Source: Clostridiales bacterium UBA1316 (GTDB lineage Bacteria; Bacillota; Clostridia; Oscillospirales; Oscillospiraceae). From it: a stretch of 13,006 nucleotides of DNA. Both the position numbers and the translations under genes were made by a program. Below the pieces are notes generated by a model that worked only from the letters and a program-made list of their open reading frames with translations, ran no database searches and was not told the DNA's origin. The stretch spans positions 38,625 to 51,630 of the forward strand of contig DBTM01000062.1 of assembly GCA_002307055.1 (NCBI GenBank), read 5' to 3'. Below are positions 7,140 through 13,006 of the stretch, one piece after another. Each line of letters opens with the position of its first letter. The first letter of the stretch is position 1.

Positions 7140-7185
7140 ATAACAGCAGTGACGCGAAAGGCTAAACTGTTCCCGGCATTGCGGC

Positions 7186-8361
7186 TTAGTCATTACGACC
7201 GCAGCATTTTTTGTACTTTTTACCGCTGCCGCACGGGCAAGGCTCGTTGCGTCCGGGCTTTTTCCCGCTTCCGGGAAGCACCCGCAGTATGGGACGCCCG
7301 TTTTTGTCTGTCATCTCGTTTGGCGTATGGCCCTTATTCGACCAGATGCGCGCATTGTTCCATACATCCATAAGGAGCGGTGTCAGCTTTTCAACCTGTC
7401 CTTTGCTTTGAAACACAATGCCATGCTTATCAAACACACTCATGACATCCTTTATAGGCGCTTCCGACATGCAGGTCAGCACAATTTCATCTGTAATTTT
7501 CAGTGCTTCCATCTCGTTTTGCGCAAAGCTGCTCATGATGAAAGCCTCAAGTTTTTCCGTTAGCGGTGTTGGCTCGTAATAATCCGGCTCTGCATATCGG
7601 AGGAACTCCTCCTTAGGCGGAATGTAGCGGGCTTTCCCGTGAATGGCTTTTTCAAGAGCGGCGACACCTTCAAAGTCGCCCTCTTCGAAATCTGAGTGAA
7701 CCAGATATTCATCCCAAAAGCAATAATCCGAATTTTCGTCGATGTTTTGTATAAGTACGGAAAACAGCTCGTCTGCCGTTGTTATTTCCGCGTTTTGCTG
7801 ATTAAAAAGTTCCGCCAGCTCATCAAGAGAAATGATACCGTACAAATTAACCGCCGCGCATGCGTAACCGTCAATCAGAATGGAACGTTCAATTAAGTCC
7901 GCGGTTCCGTTTTGAACCATATCTTTAAAAACACGGCGTATTTCTTGAGGAACCACGAAAATTATATTGCCGTCATTTAAGAATGCCTGTAAAAGACCAA
8001 ACTCCTGCGCCAGCAGGAAACCGCCCAGAAAAACAAAATTGTCGGTAATTTGTTTTTTGCCGGCTGCCTTTTTAAAGAAATCCCACTGTTTTTGTCCCAA
8101 ACAGCTCAGCGCGGCTTTCACGCGTTCCGGCTTAGGCAGAGCCTGGCACAACGCGCTCACAAGCTCAGCCTTTTTCATTTTACTGAAACCTGCAACTTTA
8201 CTTAACCTGGCTAAATCCTTTAATTCAGCCACAGTCTTGTACGGCAGAATATCACGAAGCGTATACACAGGCTTCTGTGTCAGAGCTTCGTCGAGAGTCG
8301 CTTGTAAAATGTCTATAACAGCCTTCAGCAGTTCGGGGTTATTATTACCTGTTTTCTCCAT
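7186..8361 (-). CDS. SEC-C zinc-motif protein with Rho-N-like segment, function unknown
   Basis: I do not recognise a specific function. The 391-residue soluble protein ends in a perfect SEC-C motif, EPCPCGSGKKYKKCC (373-387; Cys 375, 377, 386, 387). The same fold at the C-terminus of SecA binds zinc and contacts SecB and ribosomes, but it also occurs on many unrelated proteins. Near the N-terminus, residues 43-75 (TVAELKDLARLSKVAGFSKM and on to KKAELVSAL) look like a Rho-N/SAP-like helix-extended-loop-helix, a fold often binding nucleic acid. The middle (80-350) is mixed helical and acidic with no catalytic motif I can name. The ATG is preceded by AGGATGG, and there is a promoter upstream, so it is probably monocistronic. 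It appears intact, unlike the genes to its right. Confidence 0.8.
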   Translation of the reverse strand: MEKTGNNNPELLKAVIDILQATLDEALTQKPVYTLRDILPYKTVAELKDLARLSKVAGFSKMKKAELVSALCQALPKPERVKAALSCLGQKQWDFFKKAAGKKQITDNFVFLGGFLLAQEFGLLQAFLNDGNIIFVVPQEIRRVFKDMVQNGTADLIERSILIDGYACAAVNLYGIISLDELAELFNQQNAEITTADELFSVLIQNIDENSDYCFWDEYLVHSDFEEGDFEGVAALEKAIHGKARYIPPKEEFLRYAEPDYYEPTPLTEKLEAFIMSSFAQNEMEALKITDEIVLTCMSEAPIKDVMSVFDKHGIVFQSKGQVEKLTPLLMDVWNNARIWSNKGHTPNEMTDKNGRPILRVLPGSGKKPGRNEPCPCGSGKKYKKCCGRND

Positions 8362-8390
8362 AATACACCATCCTATGACATTGTTATTAT

Positions 8391-8419
8391 ATTATAAGAT
8401 GTTTTTTATGAGCATTCAA
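8391..8419 (-). promoter_or_regulatory. Sigma-A-like promoter of the SEC-C gene
   Basis: On the minus strand TTGAAT (8414-8419) and a perfect TATAAT (8391-8396) are 17 bases apart, about 30 bases before the ATG at 8361. The match and spacing are good. The remaining bases up to the doc stop (8420-8521) are AT-rich and show no gene or obvious terminator. Confidence 0.6.
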
Positions 8420-8521
8420 TATTTTCTAAAAAAGGCTTATAAAAATAATAGGGATTTTTAACCTCGCAATATCCGAATGCAAAAAAATACTGCTTGTCAT
8501 GGACAATTTAAAGATACGCAG

Positions 8522-8899
8522 CTATTTTGAGTGTTCTAAAATCAAGTTGAGCAATTGTTTATCAGTCATTTGTCCATTAGCAAGTTCCATCCCAATATGG
8601 ATTATATCATCATCTGAAAAGTTGGCGTCGATGTTGTTCAAATCCAAAAGCACCAGCATCACATACACGCCGATGCGTTTATTACCATCTAAAAACGGAT
8701 GATTGCACACGAGACCATATGCAATTCATGCAATCTTAGCCGCTGCAGATGGATATAGCTCAGTACCATCAAAGGTCTGGTGCGAAGCGGCAAGTGCTGA
8801 GTCCAGCAATGCTTCATCTCGGATTCCGCCAATTCCGCCTGTGTTTTCCAGCAGTATTTTATGAAGCCGTTTATTCTGCACCTTACTCAGCGTCATCAT
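8522..8899 (-). pseudogene. doc: Doc-type Fic-fold toxin, interrupted by in-frame TGA
   Basis: Doc toxins use a Fic fold to phosphorylate EF-Tu and stop translation; the Phd antitoxin neutralises them. Reading from the ATG at 8899 gives 57 codons (MMTLSKVQNKRLHK..., then ...TELYPSAAAKIA), a TGA at 8726-8728, and then in the same frame IAYGLVCNHPFLDGNKR and on to a TAG at 8522. The Fic/Doc motif HPFLDGNKR falls at codons 67-75, after the stop. An Arg codon CGA at the stop position would restore the usual K-IARIAYG stretch, and CGA to TGA is a single C-to-T change. The ATG overlaps the antitoxin stop (ATGA), so the pair was translationally coupled. Total length (125 codons) is normal. TGA is used as an ordinary stop elsewhere in the window. 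No restart is likely to give an active toxin, since an internal GTG at 8710 would drop half the fold. Confidence 0.88.
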
Positions 8900-9138
8900 T
8901 CCGCCAATTCCTCAAACGCTTTGATGTGTTTTGCCAATATACGCGTGGCTGCTGCATCCACATCCGTGTCGTCCGCGGCTGCGTTCTGACGGAATAGACT
9001 GTAATCCAGAAGAACATAACGCGGGGCGTTGTTTTTCAAAATGATGGCGGTTCCCTTTTCGTCGACAAGCCGGGCAACCCTTGAAAAATTTTGGTTAGCC
9101 TCTGTTATGGAAACAAGGTTATCAATGTTGATATTCAT
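8896..9138 (-). CDS. Phd/YefM-family antitoxin
   Basis: This 80-residue protein is the expected antitoxin for the doc gene that overlaps it. Phd/YefM proteins bind operator DNA through their N-terminal half and block the toxin with a flexible C-terminal half. The sequence fits: MNINIDNLVSITEANQNFSR (1-20), then a V-LVDEKG turn, AIILKNN-PRYVLLDY (31-46), and an acidic, Ala-rich tail. A longer frame from further upstream exists, but AAGGAG lies 8 bases before the ATG at 9138 and the family begins there, so I use that start. It appears intact while its toxin partner is not, leaving a DNA-binding protein without a target to neutralise. Confidence 0.9.
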   Translation of the reverse strand: MNINIDNLVSITEANQNFSRVARLVDEKGTAIILKNNAPRYVLLDYSLFRQNAAADDTDVDAAATRILAKHIKAFEELAE

Positions 9139-9159
9139 AAAATCAGCTCCTTTTAACAT

Positions 9160-9193
9160 ATCATAACACAATATTAGGATAAATACAACCTAA
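9160..9193 (-). promoter_or_regulatory. Promoter of the phd-doc pair with inverted repeat
   Basis: On the minus strand TTGTAT (9183-9188), 17 bases, then TATGAT (9160-9165), about 20 bases before the antitoxin ATG. A TTAGG-10-CCTAA inverted repeat (9174-9178 and 9189-9193) brackets the -35 and is a plausible autoregulatory operator, since Phd-type antitoxins repress their own promoters. The repeat is short, so the operator part is tentative. Confidence 0.55.
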
Positions 9194-9242
9194 CAAGAGT
9201 GCCGCCGCTGCAAAAACTTTTTACGGCATAATGGATGTTATT

Positions 9243-10072
9243 ATGAATAAAGCAGTAATTTATTACTTCTCCGGTACGGGCAATTCGCTTTATCTGGCGA
9301 AGGTACTTGCCGAGAATCTTGGTGACCATTTAGTCCCAATAGTGTCAACGATGCGCGTGGAGGCAATCCGGCCTGAAGCAAGTGTCGTCGGGATTGTTTA
9401 TCCCGTGTGCTTTAACGATCTGCCGGTGCTTGTCGGGGAGTTGCTCGTAATCTGCGCGGTATTGAGAATTCGTATGTTTTCACCGTGTGCAATTACGGCG
9501 GCTGCGGCAGCCAATCGGTTAAAACGCTCTTGGAAATCATCGGAGCAGCCGGAGGTCAGCTGACGGCGGCGTTCGGCGTACATATGCCGCAGAACGCTTT
9601 TTCAAAGCCCTGGGAGAATAACGGCAGACTCGTTGAAAAAGCCGGAGCTAAGGCTGTTAAAATTGCCGGGGACATCATGGCGCGAAAAAAGGGTAATTTC
9701 CTCAAAGGCCCTTTGAACGCCGTTTTTCTCCGGCTGCATCCTATACTTCTGCCAAGCATCAGAGCCAACCTGGCTAAACGATCAAGCCTGCCGCCCGACA
9801 CGGATTTGAGCGTGCTTGTCCGCTCAAGCGACAAACCCTATACTGTCAATGATTCGTGCACCGGCTGCGGCCTCTGCGCCAAGGTCTGCCCCGTCGGCAA
9901 CATCGAGCTCAAGGACGGGAAACCGGCATGGCGCCACCAATGCGAAAACTGCCTCGCCTGCTACGACTGGTGCCCCAGCAAAGCCATCGAGGGCACTGTC
10001 GCCTCAAAGGGCTATTTTTACATAAATCCGAAAATACAGATAACAGAAATTATACCGCAAGGCTGGTGTTGA
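9243..10072 (+). pseudogene. EFR1-family flavodoxin/ferredoxin protein, frameshifted
   Basis: EFR1-type proteins join an N-terminal flavodoxin-like FMN domain to a C-terminal pair of 4Fe-4S clusters and are common in anaerobes; they are presumed electron carriers with no settled role. The 5' part encodes MNKAVIYYFSGTGNSLYLAK, with the FMN phosphate loop, down to about codon 68. Near 9447-9449 the frame shifts, and the rest continues one base out of phase as LRGIENSYVFTVCNYGGCG to the stop at 10072. One missing base would restore a single frame of about 276 residues, a normal family length. Both cluster motifs are intact: CTGCGLCAKVCP (9857-9892) and CENCLACYDWCP (9941-9976). There is no slippery heptamer, so this is a mutation or sequencing error rather than programmed shifting. 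The start is taken as the second ATG (9243), and no good ribosome binding site or promoter is visible. Confidence 0.88.
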
Positions 10073-10304
10073 GACCACGCTAAAAAACTTAGGGCTTTCA
10101 ACCACAGAGGCAATTAATATATTTCTTCACCAAGTCGTTCTGGTGGGCGGCCTGCCATTTGAGGTTAAAAATCCTCGTTATAATGCCGAAACGATATCGG
10201 CTATGCAGGAGGCCCGTGATATCGCCGCTGGCAAAGTCCCGGCTAAAAGCTATAGTAGCGTCGCAAAGCTGATGGAGGATTTGAACAGCGATGATGACGA
10301 TTAA
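10071..10304 (+). pseudogene. DinJ/RelB-type antitoxin remnant, 5' end lost
   Basis: The frame reads ETTLKNLGLSTTEAINIFLH from 10071, then QVVLVGG-LPFEVK, and ends at a TAA at 10302-10304. This is the body of a DinJ/RelB-type antitoxin: the GLS-TEAINIFLHQV helix, the G-LPFEV turn and the toxin-binding C-terminal tail. About 18-20 N-terminal residues, which form the ribbon-helix-helix DNA-binding strand and include the start, are missing. The reading frame runs back into the end of the EFR1 gene and meets a TAA at 10041 with no ATG, GTG or TTG between. The simplest reading is a deletion joining the EFR1 3' end to the middle of the antitoxin gene. The final residues of EFR1 (PQGWC) may come from the junction. 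The 3' end overlaps the YafQ start by 14 bases, as expected of the intact operon. Confidence 0.85.
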
Positions 10305-10568
10305 CAAAACTTCGCGATTCAAGGGTGATTACAAACTGATGATCAAGCGGGGCTTTGACTCCAAGCTCTTTGCATATGTTGTGGATGAACTGGCCAAAGG
10401 CCATCCGTTGGAGAGAAACATAATGATCATCCTCTGTCCGGCAGCTTGTCGGGGTTTAGAGAATGCCACATCCAGCCTGACTGGCTGTTGATTTATCTCG
10501 TTGAAAATGATATTTTGACGCTGACACTTACCCGTACCGGCACGCATGCGGATTTATTCAAGAAATAG
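10291..10568 (+). pseudogene. yafQ: YafQ-type mRNA interferase toxin, frameshifted
   Basis: YafQ is a RelE-fold ribosome-dependent mRNA endonuclease, normally held by DinJ. The first 43 codons (MMTINKTSRFKGDYKLMIKR, then the helix to GHPLERN) are in one frame. Near 10420-10422 one base is missing, and the gene continues out of phase as NDHPLSGSLSGFRECHIQPD, WLLIY, and LTRTGTHADLFKK to the TAG at 10566. Restored, it would be 92 residues, the length of E. coli YafQ. The catalytic set is preserved: His in NDHPL, His and Asp in ECHIQPDW, and Arg, His and Phe in RTGTHADLF. As it stands, translation ends at 10491 in an unrelated tail lacking all of these. A GGAGG lies 12 bases before the ATG. Confidence 0.88.
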
Positions 10569-10574
10569 CGCTTA

Positions 10575-10607
10575 CGGGCGGCAGAAGTGCCGATTCCCGG
10601 GTTTTTT
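10575..10607 (+). terminator. Probable intrinsic terminator after yafQ
   Basis: The stem CGGG-CGGCA (10575-10583) pairs with TGCCG-CCCG (10588-10599), with a GAAG tetraloop and a 3-base ATT bulge. Two bases later comes TTTTTT (10602-10607). It begins 7 bases past the yafQ stop. Confidence 0.65.
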
Positions 10608-10610
10608 GCC

Positions 10611-10640
10611 ATTGACAATATACGTCAATTGTGCTACGAT
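10611..10640 (+). promoter_or_regulatory. Sigma-A promoter of the valS T-box transcript
   Basis: A perfect TTGACA (10612-10617), 17 bases, then TACGAT (10635-10640) preceded by TGC, giving an extended -10 (TGnTA). Transcription should begin near 10647. An ATTGAC/GTCAAT inverted repeat (10611-10616, 10624-10629) overlaps the -35 and spacer; its meaning is unknown. Confidence 0.85.
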
Positions 10641-10659
10641 TTTTGAAACTGTATTATAA

Positions 10660-11016
10660 GTGTTAAAAGCTGCGATGAAGAGGGTCGGATTCCGAAGCGT
10701 CAGAGATGTCGGCAAAGGAAACTTATGGTTTCCTCTGGTGTGAGTCGGCAGCGGAGGATCCAGGACTTGTCCCTTCTGAGCCGGAGTGCAGAAAAAGAAA
10801 TATGCTTTGCATATTTCTATACAAGAATCCGCGAACGCGTATTCTTGTATGGGATTATACGTGGCATGTCCTTGTGTAGAGCCTCCTGTGACGCCGCATT
10901 AAGGCGAGGGACTTATTGGAGTCCTTGAGCAGGTACGGCACTTTGGTGCCGGACAATTTGAGTGGTACCGCGGGTCATATCGCCCGTCTCAAAGTAAAAT
11001 TTGAGACGGGTTTTTT
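10660..11016 (+). promoter_or_regulatory. Valine T-box riboswitch leader
   Basis: This leader senses uncharged tRNA-Val and controls valS by antitermination. Stem I begins with GATGAAGAGGG near 10674. By position relative to the conserved TTCTGAGC element (10773-10780), the specifier triplet is GUC at 10769-10771, a Val codon; the B. subtilis glyQS leader has GGC at the matching place. The T-box sequence GTGGTACCGCGG (10962-10973) contains UGGU, which would pair with an ACCA acceptor end. Two long perfect hairpins (10796-10818 and 10819-10850) lie between stem I and the antiterminator. The terminator is the stem at 10983-11010 with its U-run. Uncharged tRNA is expected to favour the antiterminator and raise valS expression. 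The 498 bases between yafQ and valS are accounted for by this leader, its promoter and the upstream terminator. Confidence 0.94.
10983..11016 (+). terminator. T-box-controlled intrinsic terminator before valS
   Basis: A perfect 11-bp stem (CCCGTCTCAAA at 10983-10993 with its complement at 11000-11010), a 6-base loop, and TTTTTT at 11011-11016. It lies 10 bases past the T-box sequence, the classic arrangement for attenuation. Confidence 0.95.
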
Positions 11017-11066
11017 ATATCCCGGGACAGGGAGATAATAACGGAGATTAAGAACGGGAGGTTCAT

Positions 11067-13006
11067 ATGAAACGAGAATTACCGAAGGTGTACGACCCCA
11101 GAGATGTGGAGAAAAGCATCTATAAGATGTGGCTGGACGGGGGGTATTTTAAGGGTGTCATCGACCCCGAGAAAGAGCCGTTTACAATTGTCATTCCGCC
11201 GCCGAACGTCACGGGGCAGCTGCACCTTGGGCACGCCTTTGATGAGACGCTGCAGGATGTCCTGATCCGCTATAAGCGCATGCAGGGGTATGCCGCGCTT
11301 TGGGTGCCGGGGACGGATCACGCCGGTATTGCCACGCAGATTAAGGTCGAGGAGGAGCTGCGCAAAGAGGGGCTCACCCGGTATGATCTGGGGCGTGAAA
11401 AATTTGAAGCGCGCGTGTGGGAATGGAAAAACACCTACGGCAGCAGGATTGTCGAGCAGCTCAAAACACTCGGCAGCTCGTGCGATTGGGACCGCGAGCG
11501 CTTCACCATGGACGTAGGGTGCTCAAAAGCCGTCCGAGAGGTTTTCGTCTCTCTTTACGAAAAGGGACTGATCTATAAAGGCAACCGGATTATAAACTGG
11601 TGCCCGAAATGCACGACCGCGCTGTCCGACGCCGAGGTTGAGCACGAGGAGCAGGCGGGCCATTTCTGGCATATCAAGTACCCGATCAAGGATTCTGAGG
11701 AATTCGTCATCGTCGCCACAACGCGGCCGGAGACGATGCTGGGCGATACCGGTGTCGCCGTCCATCCCGACGACGAGCGTTATCAGCACCTGGTTGGGAA
11801 AATGGTTATTTTGCCGCTGATGAACCGCGAAATCCCCGTCATCGCCGACGACTATGTCGACCGTGAATTCGGCACGGGCTGCGTTAAAATGACGCCCTGC
11901 CACGACCCGAACGACTTTGAGGTCGGGCTTCGCCACAATCTGGAGCAGGTGCTCGTCCTCGACGAGAAGGCAAAAATTATTAACGGCGGCAAGTATAACG
12001 GGCTGGACCGGTATGAGGCCAGAAAGCAGATTGTCAAAGACCTGGAAGACCTCGGCCTGCTCGTGAAAATCGAAGAGCACACGCACAGTGTCGGGGCGTG
12101 CTACCGCTGCGGCACAACGGTCGAACCGATCACGAGCCCGCAGTGGTTTGTTAAAATGGAGCCGCTGGCGGGACCGGCCATCCAGGCCGTCGAGAGCGGG
12201 GATATCCGGTTTGTGCCCGAGCGGTTTGAGAAAACCTACAACAATTGGATGACGAATGTGCGGGATTGGTGCATTTCCCGCCAGCTCTGGTGGGGCCATC
12301 AGATACCGGCCTGGTATTGCGCCGACTGCGGCCATATCACGGTCAGCCGCACCGACCCGACGGAATGCGAGCATTGCCGAAGCAAAAACATCACGCGTGA
12401 CGAGGATGTGCTGGACACCTGGTTTTCCAGCGCGCTCTGGCCGTTTTCCACACTCGGCTGGCCGGACAAAACGCCGGACCTGGATTATTTCTACCCCACA
12501 AGCGTCCTCGTGACGGGGTACGACATCATTTTCTTCTGGGTCGCGCGCATGATCTTTTCGGGCCTCGAGCATATGAAGGAAGCGCCGTTTAAAACAGTCC
12601 TCTTCCATGGCCTCATCCGCGACGCGCAGGGCCGCAAAATGTCAAAGTCCCTGGGCAACGGCGTCGACCCGATTGAAATTATCGAGACCTACGGCGCGGA
12701 CGCGCTGCGCTTTAATATCATCACCGGCAACTCACCCGGAAACGACATGCGTTTTTATCCCGAGCGCTGCGAGGCGATGCGAAACTTTGCCAATAAAATC
12801 TGGAACGCCAGCCGGTTCGTCATGATGAGCCTGACGGTCGAAAAAAATGAGCTGCCGGAAAAGCTGGAGCTCGAGGATAAATGGATTTTATCGAAGCTCA
12901 ATGCCCTCACGCGTGAAGTCATTGACAATATGGACAGATTCGAGCTCGGCATTGCCGCCGGTAAAATATACGATTTTATCTGGGACAGCTACTGCGACTG
13001 GTATAT
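11067..13006 (+). CDS. valS: Valyl-tRNA synthetase (5' part; runs off window)
   Basis: ValRS charges tRNA-Val and hydrolyses mischarged Thr-tRNA-Val in its CP1 editing domain. The visible 646 of about 880 residues start MKRELPKVYDP. Class I signatures are in place: PPPNVTGQLHLGHAF (44-58, with HLGH at 53-56) and KMSKS at 524-528. The editing domain carries ATTRPETMLGDTGVAVHPDD. Two Cys pairs that probably bind zinc are visible: WCPKC (about 183-187), and CADC with CEHC near 418-440. WCISRQLWWGHQIPAW and DVLDTWFSSALWP are typical of ValRS. The anticodon-binding region begins near residue 600, and the C-terminal coiled coil is beyond the window. The ATG has GGGAGG 5 bases upstream. Expression is governed by the T-box leader. 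A 361-codon open frame on the opposite strand (11523-12608) is a codon-bias shadow. Confidence 0.97.
   Translation, partial: MKRELPKVYDPRDVEKSIYKMWLDGGYFKGVIDPEKEPFTIVIPPPNVTGQLHLGHAFDETLQDVLIRYKRMQGYAALWVPGTDHAGIATQIKVEEELRKEGLTRYDLGREKFEARVWEWKNTYGSRIVEQLKTLGSSCDWDRERFTMDVGCSKAVREVFVSLYEKGLIYKGNRIINWCPKCTTALSDAEVEHEEQAGHFWHIKYPIKDSEEFVIVATTRPETMLGDTGVAVHPDDERYQHLVGKMVILPLMNREIPVIADDYVDREFGTGCVKMTPCHDPNDFEVGLRHNLEQVLVLDEKAKIINGGKYNGLDRYEARKQIVKDLEDLGLLVKIEEHTHSVGACYRCGTTVEPITSPQWFVKMEPLAGPAIQAVESGDIRFVPERFEKTYNNWMTNVRDWCISRQLWWGHQIPAWYCADCGHITVSRTDPTECEHCRSKNITRDEDVLDTWFSSALWPFSTLGWPDKTPDLDYFYPTSVLVTGYDIIFFWVARMIFSGLEHMKEAPFKTVLFHGLIRDAQGRKMSKSLGNGVDPIEIIETYGADALRFNIITGNSPGNDMRFYPERCEAMRNFANKIWNASRFVMMSLTVEKNELPEKLELEDKWILSKLNALTREVIDNMDRFELGIAAGKIYDFIWDSYCDWY

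Noticed and set aside
7140..7185. Terminator between the convergent thioredoxin and SEC-C genes
   Set aside because: Only a weak imperfect GCTAA/TTAG pairing is present and there is no T-run on either strand.
6687..7193. 168-codon open frame on the minus strand over the thioredoxin gene
   Set aside because: It is antisense to an unmistakable thioredoxin, has no ribosome binding site, and has low-complexity composition. Shadow frame.
8726..8728. Doc TGA read as selenocysteine or as a reassigned codon
   Set aside because: The expected residue is Arg in a helix, not a redox Cys position. No SECIS-like hairpin follows closely, and TGA ends other genes in the window (trxB, the Phd antitoxin).
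9440..9460. Programmed ribosomal frameshift in the EFR1 gene
   Set aside because: No X-XXY-YYZ slippery heptamer or stimulatory structure is visible, and the shift is a simple one-base loss. The same reasoning applies to yafQ near 10420.
10796..10850. The two adjacent hairpins as a MITE or insertion-element scar
   Set aside because: There is no target duplication or terminal repeat pairing around the whole unit. A T-box stem II/III role is simpler.
11523..12608. Long open frame of 361 codons on the minus strand
   Set aside because: It lies wholly within valS, which has clear ValRS motifs across the same bases, and its translation is Arg/Asp/Val-rich with no family signature. It is a codon-bias shadow.

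Overview
The window looks like a chromosomal segment of an anaerobic, spore-forming Clostridia-type Firmicute. The evidence is: strong AGGAGG-type ribosome binding sites; sigma-A-like promoters; a valS gene under a T-box leader; the pyrH-frr-uppS-cdsA order; a SpoIIQ-like sporulation protein; an EFR1-type flavodoxin/ferredoxin gene; and a thioredoxin reductase without the usual NADPH-binding motif. No rRNA, tRNA, CRISPR array, transposase or integrase was seen.

Layout. Bases 52-2933 (minus strand) hold a tight housekeeping operon transcribed pyrH, frr, uppS, cdsA. It links UTP/CTP supply, ribosome recycling, undecaprenyl diphosphate synthesis and CDP-diacylglycerol synthesis. The usual upstream partners rpsB and tsf are absent. 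Next (minus strand) come a membrane-anchored LytM/M23 protein resembling SpoIIQ (3163-3933) and glnS (4116-5777), separated by a strong terminator and a promoter. Divergent from glnS is a thioredoxin pair: a short CATC flavoenzyme (5919-6719) and a thioredoxin with a WCMPC active site (6774-7139). Convergent with these is a 391-residue protein with a Rho-N-like N-terminal segment and a C-terminal SEC-C zinc motif (7186-8361).

Bases 8522-10568 form an accessory strip in decay. It holds an intact Phd/YefM antitoxin, its Doc toxin with an in-frame TGA, an EFR1 gene with a one-base frameshift, a DinJ/RelB-type antitoxin that has lost its 5' end against the EFR1 stop codon, and a YafQ toxin with a one-base frameshift. 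Four of the five genes are broken by small lesions, although the remaining sequence keeps nearly all family-defining residues. The breakage is therefore either recent or an assembly artefact.

The right end (10612-13006) returns to housekeeping: a consensus promoter, a valine T-box leader with a GUC specifier, an intrinsic terminator, and valS running off the window after 646 residues.

I see no clearly new multi-gene system. The points most worth following are the NADPH-motif-less thioredoxin reductase with its thioredoxin, the unusual SEC-C protein, and the cluster of disabled toxin-antitoxin genes around EFR1.
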